Origin: Serratia entomophila | Lineage (GTDB): Bacteria; Pseudomonadota; Gammaproteobacteria; Enterobacterales; Enterobacteriaceae | Length of the DNA stretch: 64,000 nucleotides | Direction of reading: 5' to 3' | Assembly: GCF_021462285.1 (NCBI RefSeq) | Contig: NZ_CP082787.1 | Span: 4,464,001 to 4,528,000, forward strand | In this document: in pieces, positions 51,446 to 61,618 of the stretch | How the letters are laid out: each line of letters begins with the position of its first letter | Numbering within the stretch: position 1 is the stretch's first letter | Notes under the pieces: model-generated | What the model was told of the DNA's origin: nothing | Seen by the model: only the letters and a program-made list of their open reading frames with translations | The model's database searches: none | Position numbers and translations under genes: made by a program

Positions 51446-53122
51446 ATGATTAGAAAAATTTCCACCCTGGCCGTGCTTTTCAGCACGGCGCTGTCCGCCG
51501 CCACCCTGCCTGAACCGGAAATGGCCGGCATGACGATGGGCGAGTCCCGCCGCGCGCTGCAGGACAGCTCGCGTGAGATCAACCAGCTGATAGAGCAACG
51601 CCGCTACCAGCAGCTTAAGCAGCAACGGCTGCTGGCGGAGCCTGAACCCGCCGCTCCTGCGCTGCCGCAGTCCGCCCAATGCCTGCCGATCGCCGGCGTT
51701 TATCTGCAGGGCGTTACCCTGTTGTCAGCTGCGGATCTCTCCGCGCTGAGCGCCTTGCCGCAGCAATGCATCAGCAGTAATGACATCAACCGCCTGTCGC
51801 GAGAACTTACCCGCTTATATGTTGCAAAAGGCTATATCACCGCGCGCGTACAGTTTATTCGCCCCAATAAACAGCGGGAGTTGGGATTACGCGTCACCGA
51901 AGGGTTTATTGAGAAAATAGAGGGCGGCGATCGTTGGGTAAACAGCCGTTTATTATTTCCGGGGCTGGAAGGCAAACCGCTGAAATTAACCCAGCTCGAT
52001 CAGGGATTGGATCAGGCTAATCGTTTGCAATCCAATACCACCCGTTTAGATATTTTACCCGGCCAGCAAGTTGGCGGGTCAATTATTCGGCTACGCAATG
52101 ACCACGCCAAACCCTGGCAGCTGATTGCCGGCACGGATAATTACGGCCAAAAAAACACCGGCCAATGGCTGGCGCGCGCCACCGCCACCCTGGACAGCCC
52201 GTTCGGCCTGTCGGACTTCGTCAGCCTGAACGCCAACAGCACCGTGGAAAACCCGGCGCATCGCTACAGCCGCGCTTATACCCTGCTCTACTCGCTGCCC
52301 TACGGCGCATTCACTTTCAGCGGGTTCGCCAGCTTTTCAGCCTACGAGAATCACCAGCAGCTGGCGTTCAACAACGTCAAGCTGCACGGCCAAACTCAGC
52401 AATACGGCCTGCGCGGCGACTACGTGTTTTACCGCGATCGCGATCAAATCGACAGCCTGAGCGGCCAGTTGACCTACAAGCGTATCGATAACTATTTTGA
52501 AAGCGTGCGCCTCGAGATCGGCAGCCCGACGCTGACCCTGGCCGAGCTGGGCGTCAGCCATCTGCAGATCCTGCCCAGCGGCGTGTTCAGCGCCAACCTC
52601 AGCGTCGAACAGGGTTTACCCTTGCTGGGGGCCGATCGCCACCCCAACGCGGTTCACCTCGACGGCCAGTTCACCAAGGGCAAAGCCTTCGTCAACCTCA
52701 GCCAGCGCCTGAGCCTGGCCGGCGCGACCTACCAGCTCAACAATCTGTTTTACGGCCAATACAGCCGCGACCCGTTGCCGGGCGTGGAGTGGCTGAGCCT
52801 GACCGATCGCAGCGCCATTCGCGGCTTCAGCCGCAGCACGCAGTCCGGCGATAACGGTTGGTATTTGCAGAACACCCTGTCACGCAGCGTCAATCTGGGT
52901 TCAGTCACCCTCACTCCGCGCCTCGGCGCCGACGTCGGTCGCGTGATGCCGCATCAGGAAAAATCGGGCTGGAACAGCAGCGCCGGGCTGAGCGCCGGCG
53001 CCACCTTGCGCTACCGGCACGCGCTGGCCGATCTCGAAGTCAGCCGCGGCTGGATCCTGTCGGAAAGCGCCACTCCGGTGGATCCGATCCAGGTGCTGGC
53101 GCGCTTTTCTTACACCTTTTAG
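51446..53122 (+). CDS. shlB: Two-partner secretion transporter of the haemolysin, ShlB
   Basis: Outer-membrane TpsB protein that exports and activates the ShlA haemolysin. The 558-residue precursor has a signal peptide (MIRKISTLAVLFSTALSAA). A helical plug region follows (MTMGESRRALQDSSREINQLIEQRRYQQLKQQRLL), then POTRA domains (ISSNDINRLSRELTRLYVAKGYITARVQF; VTEGFIEKIEGG). The 16-stranded barrel carries the conserved L6 motif RSAIRGFSRSTQSGDNG and ends VLARFSYTF. It matches S. marcescens ShlB along its whole length with scattered substitutions. shlA follows after 44 bp. Confidence 0.96.
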   Translation: MIRKISTLAVLFSTALSAATLPEPEMAGMTMGESRRALQDSSREINQLIEQRRYQQLKQQRLLAEPEPAAPALPQSAQCLPIAGVYLQGVTLLSAADLSALSALPQQCISSNDINRLSRELTRLYVAKGYITARVQFIRPNKQRELGLRVTEGFIEKIEGGDRWVNSRLLFPGLEGKPLKLTQLDQGLDQANRLQSNTTRLDILPGQQVGGSIIRLRNDHAKPWQLIAGTDNYGQKNTGQWLARATATLDSPFGLSDFVSLNANSTVENPAHRYSRAYTLLYSLPYGAFTFSGFASFSAYENHQQLAFNNVKLHGQTQQYGLRGDYVFYRDRDQIDSLSGQLTYKRIDNYFESVRLEIGSPTLTLAELGVSHLQILPSGVFSANLSVEQGLPLLGADRHPNAVHLDGQFTKGKAFVNLSQRLSLAGATYQLNNLFYGQYSRDPLPGVEWLSLTDRSAIRGFSRSTQSGDNGWYLQNTLSRSVNLGSVTLTPRLGADVGRVMPHQEKSGWNSSAGLSAGATLRYRHALADLEVSRGWILSESATPVDPIQVLARFSYTF

Positions 53123-53166
53123 TCAGCAGTTTTGCAGGACCCACGGCAATATACGGAGATACATGG

Positions 53167-56100
53167 ATGAAAAATAATAACTTCAGGCTTTCAGCGGCAG
53201 GCAAACTGGCCGCCGCACTGGCGATTATTCTCGCCGCTTACGGCACCGCCTTCGCCGGCGAGATAGTCTCGGCCGGCGGCGCCAACGGCCCCGGCGTTTC
53301 TACCGCCGGCAGCGGCGCGCAGGTGGTCAATATCGTCAACCCAAACGGTAACGGGCTGTCGCATAACCAGTATCAGGACTTCAACGTCAACCAGCCCGGC
53401 GCGGTGCTGAACAACTCCCTCGCTCAGGGCATGTCGCAGCTGGCTGGCCAGTTGGGGGCCAACCCCAATCTGACCGGCCACGAGGCCAGGGTGATCCTCA
53501 ACGAAGTGATCGGCCGCAACCCTTCACTGCTGCACGGCCAGCAGGAAATCTTCGGCATGGCCGCCGACTATGTGTTGGCCAACCCAAACGGCATCAGCTG
53601 CCAGGGCTGCGGTTTTATCAATACCAGCCGCTCGTCGCTGGTGGTGGGCAACCCGCTGGTGGAAAACGGTATGCTGCAGGGCTACAGCACCTTCGGCAAC
53701 CGTAACGCGCTGGCGCTCGGCGGCGCCATCGACGCCGGCGGCGTGCTGGATCTGATCGCCCCGAAGATCGACAGCCGCGGCCATGTGGTGGTGAAAGACT
53801 TCAAGCGAGCGGACGGCACTATCATTCCGGCGACGATTAACGCCATCAGCGGCGCCAACCGGGTAGCGCGCGACGGCAGCCTGATCGCCAGCGAACAACC
53901 GCAAAGCGCGCTGGACAGCTACTATCTGGGCAGCATGCAGGCCGGGCGCATCAACATTATCAACACCGCGCAGGGCAGCGGCGTGAAGCTGGCCGGCACG
54001 CTGACCGCCGGTGACGAGCTCAAGGTGAAAGCCTACGATATCCGCAGCGAAAGCCGCATTGAAAACGCCGGCAACAGCCGCGACAGCGACAAGAACTATC
54101 AGAACTACCGCGGCGGCATCGAAATCAACGATCGCAGCAGCAGCCAGAAACTGGTGCGCACCCGGCTGCAGGGCAAGAATATCAGCCTGCTGGCCGATAA
54201 CCGCAACCAGCTCACCGCCACCGACGTCGAAGGCGAAAATATCACCCTGCAGGGCGCCAGCCTGACGCTCGACGGGCAACGGCTGAAGCAGACCCAGGGG
54301 CATACCGACAACCAGTGGTTCTACTCCTGGCAATACGACGTGACCCGCGAGCACGAGCAGCAGCAGCAGGCGGGCAGCACCGTCGCCGCCAAGGGCACGG
54401 CCACGCTGACCAGCACCAAAGAGGACGTGACGCTGCTGGGCGCCAACGTCTCGGCCAAGGAACAGCTGAACGTCAAGGCGGCGCGCGACCTGCACCTCGC
54501 CGGGCTGGTGGAGAAGGATAAGTCCAGCGAGCGCGGCTACCAGCGCAACCACACCGCCAGTTTGCGCACCGGCAGTTGGCACAACAGCGACGAAAGCGAA
54601 AGCCTGAAGGCCAGCGAGTTGCGCAGCGGCGGCCTGCTGAAGCTGGAGGCCGACCGCAAGGTCATCACCCAGGGCGCCAGGGTGCACGCCGCCGGCAATC
54701 TGGACGTCCAGGCCAGGGATCAGATCCAGATCGAGGTGCAAAAAACCGCTAACGCCAAAACCGTGCGCGATGACAAAACCTCCTGGGGCGGCATCGGCGG
54801 CGGCGACAATAAAAACAACAGCAACCGCCGCGAAGTCAGCCACGCCTCGGAACTGACCAGCGACGGCATGCTGACGCTCAATGGCCAACAGGGTGTCGCC
54901 ATTACCGGCAGCAAGGCGAAAGGCAAGCAAGGCGGCTTCGTCGAGGCCGCCCAGGGCGGCCTGCGCATCGATAACGCCCTCAGCACCACCGTGGATAAAA
55001 TCGACGCCCGCACCGGCACCGTATTCAACATCACCCGCGATTCGCACCAGGCCAACAACCGCTACCAGCACAGCACCGGCAGCGAACTGAAATCCGACAC
55101 CAATCTGCAGCTGCTCAGCCATCGCGACACCGACGTGATCGGCAGCCGGGTGACCAGCGCCGGCGAGCTGAGCGTCACTTCGAAAACCGGCGACATCAAC
55201 GTCAAAGCCGCTGAGCAGCAACAAAAAATTGACGAGCAGAAAACCGCGCTCGCCGTCAACGGCTACGCCAAAGAGGCCGGAGATAAGCAGTACCGCGCCG
55301 GTTTGCGCATCGAACACGCCAGCGACAGCGAAAAAACCACCCGCACCGAGAACCGGTCTGCAACCCTCAGCGGCGGCAGCGTGAAGCTTGAGGCGAATAA
55401 AGACGTCACCTTCAGCGGTTCCAAACTGAAAACCGACAAAGGGGATGCCAGCATCAGCGGCAACAACGTCTCCTTCCTGGCGGCCGACGACCAAACCACC
55501 TCGAATACCGAGCAGACCAAGATCGGTGGCGGCTTCTATTACACCGGCGGCATCGACAAGCTAGGCAGCGGCGTCGAAGCCGGCTACGAGAACGGCAAAA
55601 CGCAGGCGGAAAGCAGCAAGGCGGTCACCTCCGGCAGCGACGTCAAGGGCAACCTGACGATCAACGCCCGCGACAAGCTGACCCAACAAGGCGCGCAACA
55701 CCGCGTCGGCGGCAGCTATAAAGAGAACGCCGCCAGCGTCGATCACCTGGCCGCCGCCGACAGCGCCAGCACCACCACCAGCAAAACCGACGTTGGGGTG
55801 AACATCGGCGCCAACGTCGATGTCAGCGCAGTCACGCGTCCTATCGAGCGTGCAGTCGGCAAAGCGGCCAAGCTGGACGTGAACGGCGTGATTAACGACG
55901 TCGGCGGCATCGGCGCGCCAAACCTCGGGCTGGATATCGGCGCCCAGGGCGGCAGCAATGAAAAGCACAGCAGCAGCTCGCAGGCGGTGGTCAGCTCGGT
56001 GAAAGCCGCTGACATCGAGATTAACGCCGGCGGCGCGGTGCGCGATCGGGGTACGCAATATCAGGCGGGCAAAGGCGCTATCACCCTCAACGCCGGCAGT

Positions 56101-57993
56101 CATCACAGCGAAGCCGCCGTCAACCGGCAGGAAGAACGCTCTACCGACACCCGCGGCAGCGCCGGGGTGCGCGTTTACACCACCACCGGCAGCGATTTGG
56201 CCGTAGACGCCAAAGGCGAAGGCGGCACCCAACGCAGCGAGAAAACCACCAGCCAGGCGGTGACGGGCTCAATCGCCGCCGGCAATGGCATCAGCATCAA
56301 CGTCGCCAAAGACGCCACTTATCAGGGCACCGAGCTGGACGGCGGCAAGGGGAAAACCCGGATCGACGCCGGGGGCAACCTGCGCTTCGAGCAGGCCAAC
56401 GACACGCAGCGTGAAAGCCACAGCGGCTATAACGTCAAGGCCTCGGCAAAAGGCGGTTTCACTGCCGACAGCAAGAGCTTTGGCGCCGGTCTCGGCGGCG
56501 GCACCAGCAGCGGTGAAAGCAACGGCCGCACCGCGCAGGTCAGTAAAATCGGCGGTGAGCAAGGGATCGCGCTGAATGCCGGCAATAACCTGGCGCTGCA
56601 AGGCAGCGAAGTGGCCAGCCAGGGAAATATCACCCTCGGCGCGGGCAACCAGGTCAAGCTGCAGGCGGCGGAGTCCAGCCAGACGCGCAAGGACAGCAGC
56701 CTGTCGGGCAACCTCGATCTGGGCGGCGGCAGTTCGGACAACAAGGAAAAAAGCGGTGGCAACCTCTCCGTCGGCGGGGCTTTCGATATCGCCAGGGTCG
56801 ATGAATCCGCTACCGCCCGCCAGGGCGGCAAAATCACCGGCGGCGGCGCGGTGACCATTTCCGCCAAGGGCGAAGGGGCCGACGCCCTGCACCTGCAGGG
56901 CAGCGAAGTGAGCGGCAAGCGCACCGTCCTTGAGGCGAAAAACGGCGGCATCCTGCTGGAATCGGCGCAAAGCGAGCAGCACAAGAACAACTGGAACCTG
57001 GGGATCAAGGCCAACGCCAAGGGCGGCCAGACGTTCAACAAGAGCGACAGCGGCCAGGTGGACCCAACCAGCGGCAAGGATACCCATACGCTGGGCGCCG
57101 GGCTGAAGGTCGGCGTTGAGCAGTTGGACAAAACCACCCACGCCAACGCCCATATCAAGGGCGATGAGGTGACGCTGGAGAGCGGCAAGGACACCCGCCT
57201 TGCCGGCGCGCGGATCGATGCCGACAGCGTTAAGGGCGACATCCGCGGCGATCTGCGGATCGAAAGCCGCAAAGACGTCGAGCATAGCGTCAAGGTGGAT
57301 GTCGACGCAGGACTGAGCCACAGCAACGATCCGGGCAGCAGCGTCACCGCCAAACTGTCGAAAGTGGGCACGCCGCGCTACGCCGGTAAGGTAAAAGAGA
57401 AGCTGGACGCCGGGGTGAACAACGTGGCCGACGTCACCACCGCCAAGTACAACCGCGTGGCGCATCGCCTCGACCCGCAGCAGGACACCACCGGCGCCGT
57501 CAGCTTCAGCAAGGCCAACGGGCAGGTGACCCTGCCGGAAGCGGCGACCGGCGACAAACCGGCCGGTGCGCTGTGGGATCGCGGCGCACGCCGCGCGGGC
57601 AACGCCGCCAAAGACAGCCTCACCGGCCCGGCGGGTGTGCAAGGGCAAATCAAGGTCAACGCCGATGTGGTGCGCAACGACGCCGTAACCGAACAGTCGG
57701 CCATTACCGGCGACCGCGGTGTAGCGCTGAAGGTGCAAGGCCAGACCCAGCTGACCGGCGGCGAGATCCGCAGCCGGCAGGGTAAGGTGGCGCTGGGCGG
57801 CGGCCAGGTAACGCAGCAGGACGTTAGCGGCCAGCGTTATCAGGGCGGCGGCCGCGGCGATGTGGGCCTGTCGGTAGGCGGCTTGCTGGCGGGTGCGGGC
57901 AAACAGGGGCTGAGCGGCGATGTGCCTATCGCCAGCGGCCATGCCGCGACGGTTCAGGCCGACGCCAAAGCCGGCGTTTTCAGCGGTAAATAA
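53167..57993 (+). CDS. shlA: Pore-forming haemolysin ShlA
   Basis: Secreted cytolysin of Serratia, exported by ShlB, which also activates it together with phosphatidylethanolamine. The 1608-residue product equals known ShlA. It has a signal peptide (residues 1-30) and a TPS secretion domain to about residue 265, with NPNL at 99-102, NPNGI at 139-143 and the Cys pair C145/C148. A very long filamentous beta-helix of haemagglutinin-type repeats follows, ending QADAKAGVFSGK. I chose the ATG at 53167 (MKNNNFRLSAAGK); the frame is open further upstream inside shlB. It shows many substitutions against the S. marcescens sequence I remember. Confidence 0.96.
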   Translation: MKNNNFRLSAAGKLAAALAIILAAYGTAFAGEIVSAGGANGPGVSTAGSGAQVVNIVNPNGNGLSHNQYQDFNVNQPGAVLNNSLAQGMSQLAGQLGANPNLTGHEARVILNEVIGRNPSLLHGQQEIFGMAADYVLANPNGISCQGCGFINTSRSSLVVGNPLVENGMLQGYSTFGNRNALALGGAIDAGGVLDLIAPKIDSRGHVVVKDFKRADGTIIPATINAISGANRVARDGSLIASEQPQSALDSYYLGSMQAGRINIINTAQGSGVKLAGTLTAGDELKVKAYDIRSESRIENAGNSRDSDKNYQNYRGGIEINDRSSSQKLVRTRLQGKNISLLADNRNQLTATDVEGENITLQGASLTLDGQRLKQTQGHTDNQWFYSWQYDVTREHEQQQQAGSTVAAKGTATLTSTKEDVTLLGANVSAKEQLNVKAARDLHLAGLVEKDKSSERGYQRNHTASLRTGSWHNSDESESLKASELRSGGLLKLEADRKVITQGARVHAAGNLDVQARDQIQIEVQKTANAKTVRDDKTSWGGIGGGDNKNNSNRREVSHASELTSDGMLTLNGQQGVAITGSKAKGKQGGFVEAAQGGLRIDNALSTTVDKIDARTGTVFNITRDSHQANNRYQHSTGSELKSDTNLQLLSHRDTDVIGSRVTSAGELSVTSKTGDINVKAAEQQQKIDEQKTALAVNGYAKEAGDKQYRAGLRIEHASDSEKTTRTENRSATLSGGSVKLEANKDVTFSGSKLKTDKGDASISGNNVSFLAADDQTTSNTEQTKIGGGFYYTGGIDKLGSGVEAGYENGKTQAESSKAVTSGSDVKGNLTINARDKLTQQGAQHRVGGSYKENAASVDHLAAADSASTTTSKTDVGVNIGANVDVSAVTRPIERAVGKAAKLDVNGVINDVGGIGAPNLGLDIGAQGGSNEKHSSSSQAVVSSVKAADIEINAGGAVRDRGTQYQAGKGAITLNAGSHHSEAAVNRQEERSTDTRGSAGVRVYTTTGSDLAVDAKGEGGTQRSEKTTSQAVTGSIAAGNGISINVAKDATYQGTELDGGKGKTRIDAGGNLRFEQANDTQRESHSGYNVKASAKGGFTADSKSFGAGLGGGTSSGESNGRTAQVSKIGGEQGIALNAGNNLALQGSEVASQGNITLGAGNQVKLQAAESSQTRKDSSLSGNLDLGGGSSDNKEKSGGNLSVGGAFDIARVDESATARQGGKITGGGAVTISAKGEGADALHLQGSEVSGKRTVLEAKNGGILLESAQSEQHKNNWNLGIKANAKGGQTFNKSDSGQVDPTSGKDTHTLGAGLKVGVEQLDKTTHANAHIKGDEVTLESGKDTRLAGARIDADSVKGDIRGDLRIESRKDVEHSVKVDVDAGLSHSNDPGSSVTAKLSKVGTPRYAGKVKEKLDAGVNNVADVTTAKYNRVAHRLDPQQDTTGAVSFSKANGQVTLPEAATGDKPAGALWDRGARRAGNAAKDSLTGPAGVQGQIKVNADVVRNDAVTEQSAITGDRGVALKVQGQTQLTGGEIRSRQGKVALGGGQVTQQDVSGQRYQGGGRGDVGLSVGGLLAGAGKQGLSGDVPIASGHAATVQADAKAGVFSGK

Positions 57994-58008
57994 CCGCCCT
58001 TAAACCAC

Positions 58009-58040
58009 AACGCCCCCGGCGCAACCGGGGGCGTTGTTTT
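58009..58040 (+). terminator. Terminator after shlA
   Basis: AACGCCCCCGG and CCGGGGGCGTT form an 11-bp stem around CGCAA, followed by GTTTT. It lies between convergent shlA and yjbB. Confidence 0.9.
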
Positions 58041-59688
58041 ACAGCGTGCTCGGGGTGTCTTCCCAGTCGCGGTCGTCGTCTTTCTCATCCTGATCCAGCA
58101 CGTTGTAAGCCACCGCGCAGAACAGCGAATTCAAACGCTTCATATCCCCCAACAGCCCCAAATGCAGCGAACTGGTTTCGATGCTCTGTACGTTTTGCTG
58201 GTGCAGCCGATCGACGTGCGCATGCGCATAGCGGCGGTCCAAAATGCGGAAACGGTGCTTGGAACGGCGCAGCCGCTTGGCGCTGGTCACGTCGCCGGAC
58301 AAGAACACCGACAGGCCCAGGCGCAGGTTGCCGATCAGCCGCTCATGCAACGCATCCAGCTCCGCCAGCCCTTCGGCGGAGAAGGCCCGCCGCGCCGCGT
58401 GCGATTTGGCCCCTACGTCGCCAGCCATGCGTTCGATGATATCGCCCGCCTGTTCCAGGTTAAGCGCCATCTCGATAATTTCCGCCCAGCGGCGGGAATC
58501 CTCTTCGCCCAGATCCTCTTTCTGGATCTGCGCCAGATACAGCTTGATGGCGGTGTACAGCACGTCGACGTCATCGTCCAACCGACGCACTTCTTTATCC
58601 TGCCCCTGCTTGCCGTGCAGCACTTCGCGCTGCAGGATCATCATGTGTTCCACCACGTCGCCCATGCGCAGGGTTTCGCGCGCCGCGTTGGCCAACGCCA
58701 GCGTCGGCGTATCCAGCGCGCTGGCGTCCAGGTGCCGCGGCCGCATGCGCGGATCGTCGGCCGCCACGTCGGCGATCAGCGTTTCGCACAGGCGCGCCAT
58801 CGGCTCGGCCAGCGGGATCATCACCAGACAGCGGATCAGGTTGTAAAACACGTGGAAGTAGATCACCAGCTCTTCATTGCCGCCGGGCAGCCGGCTCATC
58901 ACGTCCGCCAGGTAGGTGACGAACGGCAGCACCAGCACGCAGCCAATCAGCTTGAACAACAGGCTGCCGAGCGCCACCCGGCGGCCGGCGGCGTTCTGGC
59001 CGCTGGTGTTGATCACCGCCAACAGGCCGCTGCCAAGGTTGGCGCCGATCACCAGGCACAGCGCCACCTTCAACGAGATGACGCCGGAGGCGGTCAGGGT
59101 GGCGGTCAGCAGCACCGCCGCCAGGCTGGAATAGCTGACGATAGCGAACAGCGCGCCGGTCAGGGCGTCGAGCATCACGTCGCCGGTCAGCGACGAGAAC
59201 AGCACCTTGACGCCGGCCGCCTGAGTGATCGGCGTAGCGGCGGCAACGATCAGTTCCAGCGCCAGCACGATCAGCCCAAGGCCGATGAACACCCGGCCCA
59301 TCTGGCCAACCCGGGTCTGCTTGCGGCTGAGGAACAGGAATACCCCGACCAGGATCAGCAGCGGCGACAGCCAGGAGAGATCGAAGGTCAGCACCCGCGC
59401 CATCAGCGCGGTGCCGACGTCGGCGCCGAGCATGATCACCAGCGCAGGCGCCAGCCCCACCAGCCCCTGCGCGACAAACGAAGTGACCAGCAGCGCGGTA
59501 GCGTTGCTGCTTTGCACCAGCGCGGTGACGCCGATGCCGGAAACGAAGGCCAGCGGTTTTCTTTCAACGCTGTCGCTTAACACGCGGCGCAAATTGGCGC
59601 CATAGACCCGCATGATGCCGGTGCGCACGATGTGGGTGCCCCACACCAGCAGCGCCACGGAGGAAAGCAGGTGAAGAAGGGTCAGCAC
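58039..59688 (-). CDS. yjbB: Na/Pi cotransporter family protein
   Basis: A 549-residue inner-membrane protein. The N-terminal part (to about 310) has the repeated Na/Pi cotransporter motifs: ALVQSSNATALLVTSFVAQGLV, IMLGADVGTALMARVL and a second set SYSSLAAVLLTATLTASGV, VIGANLGSGLLAVINT. The C-terminal part (about 330-549) is helical and PhoU-like (LANAARETLRMGDVVEHMMI). E. coli YjbB is reported to export phosphate. It is a single gene, convergent with shlA. Confidence 0.93.
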   Translation of the reverse strand: MLTLLHLLSSVALLVWGTHIVRTGIMRVYGANLRRVLSDSVERKPLAFVSGIGVTALVQSSNATALLVTSFVAQGLVGLAPALVIMLGADVGTALMARVLTFDLSWLSPLLILVGVFLFLSRKQTRVGQMGRVFIGLGLIVLALELIVAAATPITQAAGVKVLFSSLTGDVMLDALTGALFAIVSYSSLAAVLLTATLTASGVISLKVALCLVIGANLGSGLLAVINTSGQNAAGRRVALGSLLFKLIGCVLVLPFVTYLADVMSRLPGGNEELVIYFHVFYNLIRCLVMIPLAEPMARLCETLIADVAADDPRMRPRHLDASALDTPTLALANAARETLRMGDVVEHMMILQREVLHGKQGQDKEVRRLDDDVDVLYTAIKLYLAQIQKEDLGEEDSRRWAEIIEMALNLEQAGDIIERMAGDVGAKSHAARRAFSAEGLAELDALHERLIGNLRLGLSVFLSGDVTSAKRLRRSKHRFRILDRRYAHAHVDRLHQQNVQSIETSSLHLGLLGDMKRLNSLFCAVAYNVLDQDEKDDDRDWEDTPSTL

Positions 59689-59818
59689 GGAAGATACGCT
59701 CCATTAACGCCCGGCTCGATGGCTTATCCTGCCTGCCAGGCGTTAAAAGAACAGGACAGCGGCACGGGCGGCAGACTGTCGCTGAGAAAGGAGTGCCCCT
59801 GCTTTCAGCCTGAAAAAG

Positions 59819-60811
59819 TCATGCAACTTCCCGTAATGTAACAGTTTCCAAGTGTAGCCCAATCTCGCTGCCGTCGGCGTGCAAATCGGCTACCGAGCGG
59901 TTCAGCACGTCCACCAGCAGCTCCACGCCACGCGCCTGAACGCGGTAGCGCACCACATTGCCCAGCAGGCTGTGGTTGAGGATCACCGCGGCGATCCCCT
60001 GCCCGGCAGGCAGCAAACCGATGGATTCGGGGCGAATAGCTACCTTACCGTGGTAAGGGCTATTGGTCAAAGCCGACGCCTGCTCGGCGCTCAGCAGATT
60101 GTAGTTGCCGATAAACCCGGCGGCGAAGGCATCGGCCGGCTGGGTGTACAGGGTTTCCGCATCGCCGCTCTGCACGATCTGCCCTTTGTTCATCAATACG
60201 ATACGGTCCGACAACGTCAGCGCTTCTTCCTGATCGTGGGTGACGAAGATCGCCGTCAGGTTCAGTTCGCGTTGGATGCGGCGGATTTGTTCGCGCAGGT
60301 GTTTACGGATGCGCGCGTCCAGCGCCGACAGCGGCTCGTCGAGCAACAGCAGGCGCGGGCGGGTCACCAGCGAGCGCGCCAGCGCCACCCGTTGGCACTG
60401 ACCGCCAGACAGCTGGTGCGGATAGCGCTTGGCCAGCTCGCTCAGCTCTACCAGCGCCAGCACCTCCTGCACCCGCTGGCCGATCTGCCCGGCCGCCAGC
60501 TTCTGCATTTTCAGGCCGAAGGCCACGTTGCCTTCCACCGTCATGTTCGGAAACAGCGCATAACTTTGGAACACCATGCCGATGCCGCGCTTTTGCGGCG
60601 CCAGCGGCACCAGATCCTGGCCCTGCAGCAGGATTTGCCCGCTGTCGACCGGGGTCAGTCCCGCCAGGCAGCGCAGCAGCGTCGACTTGCCGCAGCCGCT
60701 CGGCCCCAGCAGGGTGACGAACTCGCCCTCTTCGGCGCTGAAATCGATATCCGCAAACACCTGGGTCTGGCCATAGCGTTTGTTCAAACGGGTGACGTTG
60801 AGATAAGCCAT
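59819..60811 (-). CDS. ABC transporter ATPase of the iron/phosphonate/polyamine importer type
   Basis: A 330-residue ATPase with Walker [11 protein letters not shown]-loop [15 protein letters not shown], signature LSGGQCQRVALARSL (Cys in place of the usual Gln), Walker B LLLLDEPLSALDA and H-loop VTHDQEEALT. A C-terminal TOBE-like domain follows (HGKVAIRPESIGLL...). It is last in a five-gene operon with two permeases, a phosphoesterase and a binding protein, and starts 4 bp after the upstream permease stop. The subfamily (FbpC/PotA/PhnT-like) does not fix the substrate. Confidence 0.88.
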   Translation of the reverse strand: MAYLNVTRLNKRYGQTQVFADIDFSAEEGEFVTLLGPSGCGKSTLLRCLAGLTPVDSGQILLQGQDLVPLAPQKRGIGMVFQSYALFPNMTVEGNVAFGLKMQKLAAGQIGQRVQEVLALVELSELAKRYPHQLSGGQCQRVALARSLVTRPRLLLLDEPLSALDARIRKHLREQIRRIQRELNLTAIFVTHDQEEALTLSDRIVLMNKGQIVQSGDAETLYTQPADAFAAGFIGNYNLLSAEQASALTNSPYHGKVAIRPESIGLLPAGQGIAAVILNHSLLGNVVRYRVQARGVELLVDVLNRSVADLHADGSEIGLHLETVTLREVA

Positions 60812-60815
60812 CGGG

Positions 60816-61601
60816 TTAGCCCTTGTTTTTATTCAGCAGGTTCGCCAGCCAGGTGACTAACAGCACCACGGCAAAATAGGAGATAACCAGCGCGCTGGTG
60901 AAATGACCGCTGCCGTTGCGCATATTGAACAGATAGACCTGCAGCGTTTCATACTGGCTGCCCACCAGCAGGTTGGCGAACACGAACTCGCCGATAAGAA
61001 ACGAAAACGACAGCAGCACCGCAATCATCCCGCCCTTGCGCAGGTTTGGCAGCACCACCAGCAGCGCCGCTTGCCAGGTGCTGGCGCCCAGCAGGTGCGC
61101 GGCGTCCATCAGGTCGCGCAGGTTGATGGCCTGCAGGTTATTGCTGATGGCGCGATAGATAAACGGCAGCGCGATGGTGAAGTAACAGCCGATCAGGATC
61201 CAGGGGGTGCCCAGCAGCGGCAGCGGATCGGCGGCATACAGCTGCATCAGCCCGACCGCCGAGACCACCGGCGGCACGGCGAACGGCAGCAGGATCAGCA
61301 CGTTCATTACCGCATCGAGCTTAGGGAAGTAGTAAGCGATCACAAACATCATCGGCAAAATCACCACCACCGCCAGCACCAGCGTGCCGAAACAGATCAG
61401 CAGCGAATGCCCCAACGCCAACAGGAATCGCGGGTCGCTCCACAGCGCCAGCAGCCACTTCAGGGTAAAACCGTCCGGCAAAATGGTGGCGCCCCACTGG
61501 GTGGCCAGCGCGTAAATCAGGGTCGCCGCCAGCGGCAGCAACAAGATCAGCAACAGCAGGCAGGTCACCGTGCGATGGTAGAGGCGTTCAATGGGCGACA
61601 T
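60816..61601 (-). CDS. ABC transporter permease (second of pair)
   Basis: A 261-residue inner-membrane protein with six hydrophobic segments and the EAA-type cytoplasmic loop LMDAAHLLGASTWQAALLVVLPNLRKG. It resembles PotC/PhnV-like permeases. The ATG at 61601 (MSPIERLYHRTV) is preferred to an in-frame start 19 codons earlier, inside the preceding gene. It forms the membrane pair with the product at 61619-62458. Confidence 0.87.
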   Translation of the reverse strand: MSPIERLYHRTVTCLLLLILLLPLAATLIYALATQWGATILPDGFTLKWLLALWSDPRFLLALGHSLLICFGTLVLAVVVILPMMFVIAYYFPKLDAVMNVLILLPFAVPPVVSAVGLMQLYAADPLPLLGTPWILIGCYFTIALPFIYRAISNNLQAINLRDLMDAAHLLGASTWQAALLVVLPNLRKGGMIAVLLSFSFLIGEFVFANLLVGSQYETLQVYLFNMRNGSGHFTSALVISYFAVVLLVTWLANLLNKNKG

Positions 61602-61618
61602 GGCCGTCCTCCGGGAAG

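Noticed and set aside
53167..57993. ShlA as a contact-dependent inhibition toxin (CdiA)
   Set aside because: The length is that of ShlA, no VENN motif or variable toxin tip is present, no small immunity gene follows, and the C-terminus is the usual ShlA end.
59704..59746. TTAACGCC/GGCGTTAA inverted repeat near yjbB
   Set aside because: The 27-base loop and lack of conserved core make chance pairing likely.
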